Positions 1-7,429 of a stretch of 12,986 nt of DNA are shown here, piece by piece (within the stretch, counting starts at the first letter, position 1; the number at the start of each line of letters is the position of its first letter). Position numbers and translations under genes: made by a program. The notes beneath the pieces are model-generated. The model did no database searches and was not told the DNA's origin. It was given only the letters and a program-made list of their open reading frames with translations. Origin of the DNA: JAAZFZ01 sp035647435 (GTDB lineage Bacteria; Bacillota; Clostridia; Oscillospirales; Acutalibacteraceae); the NCBI GenBank assembly GCA_035647435.1, contig DASRNM010000096.1:1-12986 (forward strand), written 5' to 3'.

Positions 1-3
1 GTG

Positions 4-23
4 TATAATGTATATATTATACT
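4..23 (+). promoter_or_regulatory. Possible -10 promoter region for the ABC exporter gene
   Basis: A TATAAT hexamer lies at 4-9, with further AT-rich -10-like hexamers at 15-23. A transcript starting near 16 would give a leader of about 55 bases before the ATG at 70. Any -35 element would lie left of the window, so this is a weak call. It also argues that the open frame running from base 1 is not coding before base 70. Confidence 0.35.
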
Positions 24-51
24 TTGCGCCTTAACGGTCGCACACCTTTGC

Positions 52-57
52 GGGAGG
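52..57 (+). promoter_or_regulatory. Ribosome binding site that decides the ABC exporter start
   Basis: GGGAGG sits 12 bases before the ATG at 70. The spacing is a little long, but this is the only good Shine-Dalgarno site near the 5' end. The reading frame is open back to base 1 (a GTG), but that stretch overlaps a likely promoter and would add 23 residues not expected of the family. Confidence 0.6.
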
Positions 58-69
58 TTATCGTTTTTA

Positions 70-1848
70 ATGAATAAAAAAAGTGGCATGAGCAGTAAAA
101 AACTACTAAGACGTTTTTGGCCTTACTTTAAAAATTATAAAGGGATGCTTGCCTTTGACCTTTTTTGCGCAGCGCTGACTACTCTTTGTGAGCTTGCCCT
201 GCCTTTGATTGTCAGGGATTTAACAAACGCAGGCATTGAAGATGTCGCCACATTAACAATAAACAGAATAATGACAGTTGTTTTGTTTTACCTTGTGCTT
301 CGTCTTATTGATGCGGCCGCAAGCTATTATATGGCAACATGGGGCCATGTTATGGGGACAAAAATCGAAACGGATATGAGAAACGATTTATTTTCACATC
401 TTCAAGGTCTTTCATTTTCATATTACGACAACACCAAAATCGGTCAACTCATGTCCCGTCTAACATCGGATTTGTTCGATGTTACGGAATTTGCCCATCA
501 TTTCCCTGAAGAATTAACAATCACTACAATCAAAATCGTTGTAAGTTTCTTGATTTTTGCTTCAATGAATCTTTGGCTTGCCATCATAGTTTTCTCCGCT
601 CTTCCGCTGATGTTTTTTGTCACAAAACGAAGCCGTCGAAAAATGAAAGAAACCTTTATGCAAGCAAGGCAACAGGTGGGCGAAATCAACGCTCAAACCG
701 AAGACAGTTTGCTCGGCATTCGTGTTGTAAAATCCTTTGCAAACGAAGAGGTTGAAAAATCTAAGTTTGACAAGGGCGCAAGAAAATACTTGAAAATAAA
801 AAGAAACAATTACAGGCACATGGGTGCTTTTCATACGACCGTTAGACTTTTTGACGGCATAATGTATATTATTGTCGTTGCTGTCGGTGCGATCTTTATG
901 ATGAAAGGCTTAACAACCCCGGGCGATTTTACAGCATCTCTTTTAATGGTTACAACCTTGCTAACTTCAATAAGTAGAATTGTTCAATTCAGTGAACAAT
1001 TCAACCGTGGAATAACGGGCATTGAAAGATTCGCAGAAGTTATGGATGTTATATCCGAGGTTCAGGACACCCCCGACGCAAAGGATATTGACAATGTTCG
1101 TGGCGAAATCGAGTTCAGAAATGTCAGCTTTTCATACCCTGGGGGCGATAAAGAGGTTCTTTCGGGTGTGAATATACACATTAAAAAAGGTGAAAGCATT
1201 GCCCTTGTCGGCCCCTCTGGCGGAGGAAAAACAACTATCTGCAACCTTATCCCAAGGTTTTACGATGTGACAAAGGGTAAAATTCTTTTGGACGGAATAA
1301 ACATAAAAGATATCACCTTGAAATCATTGCGTTCACACATAGGCGTTGTTCAGCAGGACGTATATATGTTTGCAGGAACTATTAAGCAAAACATAGCCTA
1401 CGGCAAGCCAAATGCCACTGATGATAAAATTGAGCAGGCTGCCGTTCTTGCGGGTGCACATGATTTCATTATGAGTTTACCAGACGGTTACGACACATAT
1501 TGTGGCGAACGGGGCGTCAAACTTTCAGGAGGTCAGAAACAACGAATTTCTATAGCAAGGGTTTTCTTGAAAAATCCGCCTATCCTTATTCTTGATGAGG
1601 CAACCTCAGCTCTTGACAATGAAAGTGAAAGGATTGTTCAGCAGTCGCTCGAGCGGTTAGCAAAGGGCAGAACAACTTTAACAATTGCGCACAGGCTTAC
1701 AACAATCAAAAATGCAACTGAAATACTTGTGCTCACGGAAAACGGAATTGTAGAGCAGGGCAACCATGAACAATTAATTGAAAACGGCGAACTTTACAGC
1801 GAGTTGTACTCACTTTATTCTACTCAAGCAACTAATAATTATAAATAA
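70..1848 (+). CDS. ABC half-exporter, MsbA/LmrA-like (fused membrane and ATPase domains)
   Basis: This 592-residue protein is a type IV ABC exporter half-transporter that would act as a homodimer, or pair with a partner outside the window, to pump a substrate out across the cytoplasmic membrane. Seen: a membrane domain with hydrophobic segments near residues 26-48, 68-92, 150-185 and 263-307, then an ATPase domain with Walker A GPSGGGKT (381-388), a Q-loop followed by VYMFAGTI, signature LSGGQ (485-489), Walker B ILILDE with catalytic Glu510, and the switch His541. Length is normal for the family and all ATPase motifs are intact. The ATG at 70 is preferred over the GTG at 1 because GGGAGG precedes it. 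The next gene follows after 52 bases on the same strand, but an AT-rich palindrome lies between, so co-transcription is uncertain. The substrate cannot be read from sequence; lipids, peptides or drugs are all possible. Confidence 0.9.
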   Translation: MNKKSGMSSKKLLRRFWPYFKNYKGMLAFDLFCAALTTLCELALPLIVRDLTNAGIEDVATLTINRIMTVVLFYLVLRLIDAAASYYMATWGHVMGTKIETDMRNDLFSHLQGLSFSYYDNTKIGQLMSRLTSDLFDVTEFAHHFPEELTITTIKIVVSFLIFASMNLWLAIIVFSALPLMFFVTKRSRRKMKETFMQARQQVGEINAQTEDSLLGIRVVKSFANEEVEKSKFDKGARKYLKIKRNNYRHMGAFHTTVRLFDGIMYIIVVAVGAIFMMKGLTTPGDFTASLLMVTTLLTSISRIVQFSEQFNRGITGIERFAEVMDVISEVQDTPDAKDIDNVRGEIEFRNVSFSYPGGDKEVLSGVNIHIKKGESIALVGPSGGGKTTICNLIPRFYDVTKGKILLDGINIKDITLKSLRSHIGVVQQDVYMFAGTIKQNIAYGKPNATDDKIEQAAVLAGAHDFIMSLPDGYDTYCGERGVKLSGGQKQRISIARVFLKNPPILILDEATSALDNESERIVQQSLERLAKGRTTLTIAHRLTTIKNATEILVLTENGIVEQGNHEQLIENGELYSELYSLYSTQATNNYK

Positions 1849-1875
1849 AAGAAATTAATTTATAATTGATTTCTT
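1849..1875 (+). repeat. AT-rich palindrome before the flavoprotein gene
   Basis: Arms at 1849-1860 and 1864-1875 pair over 12 positions (one G-U) around a 3-base loop. The pairing is almost all A-T and no T-run follows, so it would be a poor intrinsic terminator. A TATAAT hexamer at 1861-1866 lies inside it, so it could be an operator over a promoter for the flavoprotein and aconitase X genes. No good -35 hexamer is visible 16-18 bases upstream of that TATAAT. Confidence 0.4.
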
Positions 1876-1888
1876 GTATATAAACAAA

Positions 1889-1893
1889 GGAGG
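1889..1893 (+). promoter_or_regulatory. Ribosome binding site that decides the flavoprotein TTG start
   Basis: GGAGG (within AAAGGAGG) lies 7 bases before the TTG at 1901. An in-frame upstream TTG at 1874 would place this strong site inside the coding region and has no ribosome binding site of its own. Confidence 0.8.
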
Positions 1894-1900
1894 AATCGAC

Positions 1901-4165
1901 TTGAAAAAGGACCCAAAGATTCAGGAACTGGTTGATTTTTATGGTCAATGGTTTCTGGACGGTAAGACGATTAAGGACGGCAAAATGACATCGGAGTTAT
2001 ACCCTTATGACTCAATGTTTTCGCCTATCCAAATCAACAAAATGCAGGTGAAAAACCGTCTTGTAATGGCACCCATGGGTAACATATCCATGTGCGATGA
2101 AACAGGTCGCCCAAATGAAAAAATGCTCGCTTACTTTACTGAAAGGGCAAAGGGTGGTGTAGGTCTTATAACCACAGGGCTTGTGCCCGTAACCCATGGA
2201 ATAGACAATTCTTTGACTGAGCTTGGTGATCTTACATACTTCCCCCGCCTTGATCGAAGCCGTACAGTTTTTGCTGGGTGGCGTGACCTTTCAGCAAACG
2301 TTCACTCATACGGTGCAAAAATATTTCTTCAAGTTAGTGCAGGGCTCGGCCGCGTAGGTAACCCTCAATGCCTTGTTAATTCGATGAAATTCCCGGGCTC
2401 TTCCTCTTTTAACCCGAACTGGTATATGCCTCAGGTACCCTGTCTGCGATTTTCAGACCGCTCATGTAAAAAAATGATAAAAAACATTGGTCAGTGCGCA
2501 GCAGACTCAAAGGCAATGAATATGGACGGGATCTATCTTCACGGCCATGAGGGTTATCTGCTTGAACAGATGACCAACACCGCATTCAACCGCCGCAAGC
2601 TCGGCAGGTTTGCCGACTGGCAGGCGTTCGGAATTGACACCGTTAAGTATATCAGAGAAAGAACGGGCAAGGATTTCCCGATTATGTACAGAATCGACCT
2701 CTCTCTTGCTCTCAACGAAACCTACGGTGAAAAAATGAACAGTGTCAAATCGCTCAGAAAGTTCCGCAACGGAAGAACTATTGACCAGACTCTCGATTAT
2801 ATGAAAAACCTTGTTAAGGCAGGCGTTGATATTTTTGACGTTGACCTTGGTTGTTATGATAACTGGTGGCTCCCTCATCCTCCGGGAATGATGCCTCCTG
2901 GATGTTTCCTTGACATTTCTCAAATCGTTAAGAATTATTTTGAAGAAAATAACATTCTATCCAACGCTGGCGTGCCTGTCCCTGTCGTCGGTGTCGGCAA
3001 GTTGGGGTATCCCGACCTTGCAGAAAAGGCACTTAGAGACGGCAAGTGTGACATGGTTATGCTCGGGCGCCCATTGCTTGCAGACCCACAATGGCCAAAC
3101 AAAGCACGAACAAACAGAGTTGACGAAATTTGCCCATGCATAGGCTGTCAAGAGGCTTGCCTAAACGAGTTTGTTGAGGGAGGGCATCCACAATGTGCTG
3201 TCAACCCGAGAACTGCTTTTGAGGAGATTTTCTCCGAAATTCCACCAAAAGCCGTAGGTGCGAAAAAAGTTGCGATTGTCGGCGCAGGCCCTGCTGGAAT
3301 CACTTGTGCGGTTACTGCTGCGCAAAGAGGTCATAATGTTGTTCTTTTTGAAAAAGACGAAAGAGTCGGCGGGCGGCTTAACCCCGGTGGCCAACCGAAA
3401 ATTAAATTCGATATTGCAAACTACTTAGAATACCTTAAAAATGTTTGCAAAAAAGCAAGTGTAGACTATGATTTTGAGCTTAGGCTCAACACTCCTGCCA
3501 CTCCCGAACTTCTGAAGGAAGAAGGCTTTGACAAGGTTGTTGTTGCTGTGGGCACAAGAGATGTCGTTCTCAATGTGCCGGGGTATGAGAATGCAAACTG
3601 TCAACAAGCAGTTGCTGTTCTTGACAACCCTGACCTTGCAAAAAATGCAAAAAAGATAGTTGTTGTCGGTGGCGGAGTTGTAGGGTGCGAAACAGCCTAC
3701 TTCCTCAACAAGGAAATGGGCAAGGACGTCAAAGTGATCGAAATGATGCCTGAAATTATGAACCATGTTTGCACTGCTAACCGTGGATATATGCTAAAGT
3801 ATATGGAAGATTCAAACATTGAGATTCAGAACTGCACAAAACTTGTTTCCTTTGAAAAGAACGGTGTAAAAGTCTTGCGCAACAAATCAAAAACTGTGCC
3901 TAACCCTTATTTAGCGTGGAACCCTCTGTTGCCTGAAAACGTTTTGAACCCTCTTGCTCCTAAAATCAAGAATGAGAGCGAGGAGGAATTCCTTGAGGCT
4001 GACCTTGTTATACTTGCAGCAGGCGGTTGTGCGGATGAAGATCTGTTCCACAGCTTTCAAAAAGAACTCAACACGATTGAGGTTTACAATATCGGTGACA
4101 GTTTCCACTCGGGCAAGGTGTTCGAGGCAACAAAATCTGGCTATGCTACTGGACTTAATCTTTAA
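1901..4165 (+). CDS. Old Yellow Enzyme family Fe-S flavoprotein (2,4-dienoyl-CoA reductase / enoate reductase type)
   Basis: This 754-residue protein belongs to the NADH:flavin oxidoreductase family with FMN, a 4Fe-4S cluster and FAD, which typically passes electrons from NAD(P)H to an activated C=C bond. Seen: an N-terminal FMN TIM barrel beginning near residue 38 (KNRLVMAPM at 51-59), a substrate-pocket motif HGHEGYLL (214-221), a cluster motif Cys413, Cys416, Cys420, Cys432 with the CX2CX3CX11C spacing of dienoyl-CoA reductase, an FAD Rossmann motif GAGPAG (461-466) and an NAD(P) motif GGGVVG (590-595). Family members such as FadH have about 670 residues. This one carries about 38 extra at the N terminus and an apparent Pro/Asn/Leu-rich insert at roughly 660-698. 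It uses a TTG start. The aconitase X large-subunit gene begins 17 bases later, so the two probably act in one pathway. The substrate is unknown; a bile-acid or other enoate reductase role is possible but not shown. Confidence 0.88.
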   Translation: MKKDPKIQELVDFYGQWFLDGKTIKDGKMTSELYPYDSMFSPIQINKMQVKNRLVMAPMGNISMCDETGRPNEKMLAYFTERAKGGVGLITTGLVPVTHGIDNSLTELGDLTYFPRLDRSRTVFAGWRDLSANVHSYGAKIFLQVSAGLGRVGNPQCLVNSMKFPGSSSFNPNWYMPQVPCLRFSDRSCKKMIKNIGQCAADSKAMNMDGIYLHGHEGYLLEQMTNTAFNRRKLGRFADWQAFGIDTVKYIRERTGKDFPIMYRIDLSLALNETYGEKMNSVKSLRKFRNGRTIDQTLDYMKNLVKAGVDIFDVDLGCYDNWWLPHPPGMMPPGCFLDISQIVKNYFEENNILSNAGVPVPVVGVGKLGYPDLAEKALRDGKCDMVMLGRPLLADPQWPNKARTNRVDEICPCIGCQEACLNEFVEGGHPQCAVNPRTAFEEIFSEIPPKAVGAKKVAIVGAGPAGITCAVTAAQRGHNVVLFEKDERVGGRLNPGGQPKIKFDIANYLEYLKNVCKKASVDYDFELRLNTPATPELLKEEGFDKVVVAVGTRDVVLNVPGYENANCQQAVAVLDNPDLAKNAKKIVVVGGGVVGCETAYFLNKEMGKDVKVIEMMPEIMNHVCTANRGYMLKYMEDSNIEIQNCTKLVSFEKNGVKVLRNKSKTVPNPYLAWNPLLPENVLNPLAPKIKNESEEEFLEADLVILAAGGCADEDLFHSFQKELNTIEVYNIGDSFHSGKVFEATKSGYATGLNL

Positions 4166-4168
4166 TAT

Positions 4169-4175
4169 GGGGAGG
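4169..4175 (+). promoter_or_regulatory. Ribosome binding site that decides the aconitase X large-subunit TTG start
   Basis: GGGGAGG lies 7 bases before the TTG at 4183. The first in-frame ATG (4195) is 19 bases away, too far, and would cut the family's usual N terminus short. Confidence 0.75.
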
Positions 4176-4182
4176 TTTTCTT

Positions 4183-5475
4183 TTGAAATACAATATGACT
4201 CTAACTCCTGAAGAAGAGGGCATACTCAATGGCTCTCAAGGCAAAACAATGGCAAAAATTATTAAAACTCTGATTCTTTACGGCGATGCTTTTGGGGCGG
4301 AAAAATTTGTTAAGGTTACCGCTCCCGGTCACCTTGTGACAAGCTTCGGTATATCAATACTCAAACCCGTTTTTTCCATTATGGATGAACTTATTGAAAG
4401 CGGTTTGAAAACAGAAATGCCGTTCACTCTTGACCCGAGACCAATTGACTATGATAACGTCAAATGTAATCTTATCGAAAAGTTTGTTTTTAGCAAGGTT
4501 CTTTACGGAATGCAAGATCAGTATGAAGAGCAACTCAAAAAGCTCGGCTTGAAAAGCTCAAAATCATTCACCTGTGCATGCTATCTTGATGAGGTTGGTA
4601 ATACCCCGAAAAAGGGCGATATCCTTTCATGGGCAGAGTCGTCTGCCGTCGTTTACGCAAACTCTGTTCTCGGCGCACGTTGCAACCGTAACTCGGGAAT
4701 TATCGAAATGTTCGGCCTTATCCTTGGCAAGGTTCCTTTGTTTGACCTTTTGACAGATGAAGGCAGAAAGGCAAAATGGATAGTTGAGGTCAAAACCTCG
4801 AAAAAGCCCGAAGCACAAATCCTCGGCAGTGCAATAGGTCTTAAAGTCATGGAGGACGTGCCCTACATCAAGGGGCTTGACAAATTCCTCGGAACAGATC
4901 TTAACAATACTGTTAAATCATATTTTAAAGATATGGGTGCAGCAACCGCGTCAAACGGCTCCGTCGGTCTTTATCATGTTGAAAACCTTACTCCCGAAGC
5001 TGTCGAGAGCGGTGAATCTCTGATAAACGAGAACGCTAATGTTTATGTAATTGACGACGCAGAGCTTGAAAGAGTCAAGAAAAGCTACCCTGTCATTTGG
5101 AAAGACGCAAACGCACAACCCGAACGCTGTTTTATTGGCTGTCCCCATCTTTCATATGAACAACTTATTGAATGGACCGAAAAAATAGGTTCAGAGCTTA
5201 AAAAACAGAGCAAAAGCAAAGTTGGTTTACGAACCATATTTACATCTGCTCCTGAAGTCATAGAGAGATTCAAAAAAGACGACCATCAAACATACGTCAC
5301 GCTCATAGGTTACGGAGTTAGCTTAACGAGCATTTGCCCTTTGATGTACATGAACAACCCACTTTGCGGCAAAAAGCCAATCATAACAAACTCAAACAAG
5401 CTTCGAACATATACAAGTGCACGCTATTTTACCGATGACGAAATAACGACAATCGCTGTTAAGGGGGGCTTTTAA
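4183..5475 (+). CDS. Aconitase X catalytic (large) subunit, AcnX/DUF521 family
   Basis: This 430-residue protein is the catalytic part of an aconitase X dehydratase. Characterised relatives are bacterial cis-3-hydroxy-L-proline dehydratase and archaeal phosphomevalonate dehydratase; both remove water with help from an iron-sulfur cluster. Seen: the N-terminal LTPEEEGILNG block, His50 in the TAPGHL segment, Cys131 in FTCACY, the family hallmark WAESSAVVYANSVLGAR (150-166), Cys320 in GCPHLS, Cys385 in SICPL, and the C-terminal TNSNK block. Cys131 (or Cys133), Cys320 and Cys385 are the likely three cluster ligands. The position after GAR is Cys167, where I recall Thr in most relatives. The length fits a stand-alone large subunit. 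The small-subunit gene starts 2 bases after the stop, so translation is probably coupled. The family is sure; the substrate is not, and no linked gene points clearly to proline or mevalonate metabolism. Confidence 0.92.
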   Translation: MKYNMTLTPEEEGILNGSQGKTMAKIIKTLILYGDAFGAEKFVKVTAPGHLVTSFGISILKPVFSIMDELIESGLKTEMPFTLDPRPIDYDNVKCNLIEKFVFSKVLYGMQDQYEEQLKKLGLKSSKSFTCACYLDEVGNTPKKGDILSWAESSAVVYANSVLGARCNRNSGIIEMFGLILGKVPLFDLLTDEGRKAKWIVEVKTSKKPEAQILGSAIGLKVMEDVPYIKGLDKFLGTDLNNTVKSYFKDMGAATASNGSVGLYHVENLTPEAVESGESLINENANVYVIDDAELERVKKSYPVIWKDANAQPERCFIGCPHLSYEQLIEWTEKIGSELKKQSKSKVGLRTIFTSAPEVIERFKKDDHQTYVTLIGYGVSLTSICPLMYMNNPLCGKKPIITNSNKLRTYTSARYFTDDEITTIAVKGGF

Positions 5476-5477
5476 TT

Positions 5478-5924
5478 ATGACGAAAGAATTTAAGGGCAG
5501 GCCTGTTATTGCAGGCAATTTAACCGCAAAATCCGTTGTTTCAAGGCAGGGCGTCAACACCCTTGCCACGTTCCAAAAGAGTGCGTTGATGAAAAAGAAA
5601 CAGGTTATCTGCTCCGACCAAAACAATGAGGATATATACAACAAAAACTTAACGGGTATGGCTTTGTGCCTGCCCAAAACAATAGGTTCGACTACAGGTG
5701 GCATGGTTCTTCACACAGTTTGTGCTTTAGGGATTGCCCCTGCGGCAATGCTTTTCTCTGAGTCAATAGACTCCCTTGCAGCGGCAGGAGTGATTCTTGC
5801 TGACGTTTGGACAGAGAACACAATCGTTGCCGTTGACGGACTCGGTGATGAATTTTTAAACTATGTTAAGGACGACATGAATATAACTATCAAAAAAGAC
5901 GGCACAGTAATAGTCGAAGACTAA
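5478..5924 (+). CDS. Aconitase X swivel (small) subunit, DUF126 family
   Basis: This 148-residue protein is the swivelling-domain partner that completes the aconitase X active site by supplying the catalytic serine loop. Seen: the opening block FKGRPVIAG, a CSDQNNEDIYNKNL segment (45-58), the loop LPKTIGSTTGG (65-75), then APAAMLFSESIDSLAAAGVILAD (about 88-109), which matches the family's conserved C-terminal half. The loop differs from the GSSTGS pattern I recall from characterised relatives: Thr72 and Gly75 replace serines, leaving Ser71 as the likely catalytic residue. The start ATG at 5478 follows a G-rich site (5463-5468) with 9-base spacing inside the end of the large-subunit gene, so the pair is almost certainly co-translated. 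Two separate genes, rather than one fused gene, is a common arrangement in archaea and some bacteria. Confidence 0.9.
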   Translation: MTKEFKGRPVIAGNLTAKSVVSRQGVNTLATFQKSALMKKKQVICSDQNNEDIYNKNLTGMALCLPKTIGSTTGGMVLHTVCALGIAPAAMLFSESIDSLAAAGVILADVWTENTIVAVDGLGDEFLNYVKDDMNITIKKDGTVIVED

Positions 5925-5933
5925 CAAAAAATA

Positions 5934-5963
5934 TCGCCCGCAATTCTCATGAACTGCGGGCGA
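5934..5963 (-). terminator. Hairpin between acnX small subunit and purB, terminator-like on the minus strand
   Basis: Perfect 9-bp GC-rich arms (TCGCCCGCA at 5934-5942, TGCGGGCGA at 5955-5963) enclose a 12-base loop. On the + strand it is preceded by an A-run and followed by AGATATCC, so it lacks the U-tract of an intrinsic terminator. Read on the minus strand it ends in ATATTTTTTG and looks like a terminator, although no minus-strand gene lies upstream of it. On the + strand it may act as a partial terminator, a processing site or an mRNA stabiliser. Confidence 0.5.
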
Positions 5964-5982
5964 AGATATCCAGAGGTACAAA

Positions 5983-7413
5983 ATGAAAAACACTTATGAA
6001 AACCCCCTCAACTCAAGGTACGCAAGTGCTGAAATGCAATACATTTTTTCTCCTGATTTCAAGTTTAAAACCTGGAGAAAGCTGTGGATAGCCCTTGCGG
6101 AAAGTGAAATGGAGCTAGGGCTTAGCATCACACCTGAACAGATCGCTGAGCTCAAAGCAAACGCCGACAACATAAACTACTCCACCGCGCAAGAGCGTGA
6201 AAAGCTTGTGCGCCACGATGTTATGTCACATGTTTATGCCTATGGCGAGCAATGTCCTACGGCAAAGCCTATAATCCACCTGGGCGCCACCTCCTGCTAT
6301 GTTGGCGACAATACAGATATAATCGCAATGACTCAAGGGCTGAGACTTGTTCTCAAAAAGCTTGTTAATCTCATCGATTCCCTTTCAAAATTTGCAATTG
6401 AATACAAGGATTTACCTTGCCTTGGTTTTACACATTTTCAGCCTGCACAACCTACAACAGTCGGCAAAAGGGCAACGCTGTGGATTATGGATTTGTTGCT
6501 TGATGTTACCTCGCTTGAACACCAGCTGGGTCAACTTCAGCTTTTAGGTTCAAAAGGCACGACAGGCACACAGGCAAGCTTTCTTGAACTGTTTGACGGT
6601 GACCATGAAAAGGTCAAGGAGCTTGACAATAAAATCGCACAAAAAATGGGTTTTACTTCATGCTACCCCGTTTCAGGGCAAACATATCCAAGAAAAATCG
6701 ATTCTCAGGTTCTTTTTATCCTCTCAAACATCGCACAGTCGGCCTCAAAGTTTTCAAATGACTTGCGCTTGCTCCAGCACCTCAAAGAGGTTGAAGAGCC
6801 ATTTGAAAAGAATCAAATCGGATCCTCCGCAATGGCGTATAAACGCAACCCAATGAGAAGTGAGCGAATAGCATCACTCGCAAGGTATGTGATTATAAAT
6901 GCCCTCAACCCCTGCATTACAGCAGCTAGCCAATGGCTTGAGCGCACACTTGATGACTCTGCTAACAAGCGCATAAGCATTGCAGAGGCGTTTCTCGCAA
7001 CCGATGCAATTCTTGAGCTGTATTACAATGTAACAAATGGGCTTGTCGTTTACCCGAAAATTATTGAAAAGCGTCTGCTTGAGGAATTACCTTTTATGGC
7101 GACGGAAAACATTATGATGGCCGCTGTCAAAAAGGGCGGCGACAGGCAAGAGTTGCATGAAAAAATCCGCACCCATTCCATGGCAGCAGGCAGGGTTGTA
7201 AAGGAGCAAGGTGGCAAGAATGATTTGCTCGAAAGAATTGCAAACGACGGCTCATTCAGTATGAATCTCAAAGAGCTTGAAGCTTTAATGAACCCTTCTT
7301 CTTTTGTCGGCAGAGCGCCCGAGCAAACAAAAGACTTTATCGAGGAGCACGTGAAACCTCTGCTCAAAAAACATTCCGAGCTAATTGGGCTCAATGTAGA
7401 TATAAAAGTATAA
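5983..7413 (+). CDS. purB: Adenylosuccinate lyase
   Basis: This enzyme catalyses two fumarate-releasing steps of purine synthesis in the cytoplasm: SAICAR to AICAR, and adenylosuccinate to AMP. The 476-residue length and sequence fit the longer, animal-like form common in Clostridia, a homotetramer of the fumarase/aspartase superfamily. Seen: GATSCYVGDN (101-110), THFQPAQPTTVGKR (150-163) with the likely general acid His151, and the signature SSAMAYKRNP (281-290), whose flexible loop carries the catalytic serine. The signature has Ala285 where the commonest form has Pro; I believe this is frequent in Firmicutes. The ATG at 5983 has AGAGG 6 bases upstream. It follows a GC-rich hairpin, so it may be expressed partly apart from the aconitase X genes. 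No other purine gene is in the window. Confidence 0.97.
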   Translation: MKNTYENPLNSRYASAEMQYIFSPDFKFKTWRKLWIALAESEMELGLSITPEQIAELKANADNINYSTAQEREKLVRHDVMSHVYAYGEQCPTAKPIIHLGATSCYVGDNTDIIAMTQGLRLVLKKLVNLIDSLSKFAIEYKDLPCLGFTHFQPAQPTTVGKRATLWIMDLLLDVTSLEHQLGQLQLLGSKGTTGTQASFLELFDGDHEKVKELDNKIAQKMGFTSCYPVSGQTYPRKIDSQVLFILSNIAQSASKFSNDLRLLQHLKEVEEPFEKNQIGSSAMAYKRNPMRSERIASLARYVIINALNPCITAASQWLERTLDDSANKRISIAEAFLATDAILELYYNVTNGLVVYPKIIEKRLLEELPFMATENIMMAAVKKGGDRQELHEKIRTHSMAAGRVVKEQGGKNDLLERIANDGSFSMNLKELEALMNPSSFVGRAPEQTKDFIEEHVKPLLKKHSELIGLNVDIKV

Positions 7414-7429
7414 CGCTTGCGGAGATTAT

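Noticed and set aside
1..69. Open reading frame running in from a GTG at base 1 as part of the ABC exporter
   Set aside because: The stretch contains a -10-like TATAAT and a GGGAGG that serves the ATG at 70, and the added residues match nothing expected in the family.
2507..2923. A 138-codon minus-strand open frame inside the flavoprotein gene
   Set aside because: Antisense to a well-conserved barrel domain; the translation looks like a frame shadow.
5983..7413. SSAMAYKRNP in PurB as an active-site defect
   Set aside because: Only Pro to Ala at one loop position differs from the commonest signature, I recall it as frequent in Firmicutes, and all catalytic residues are present.
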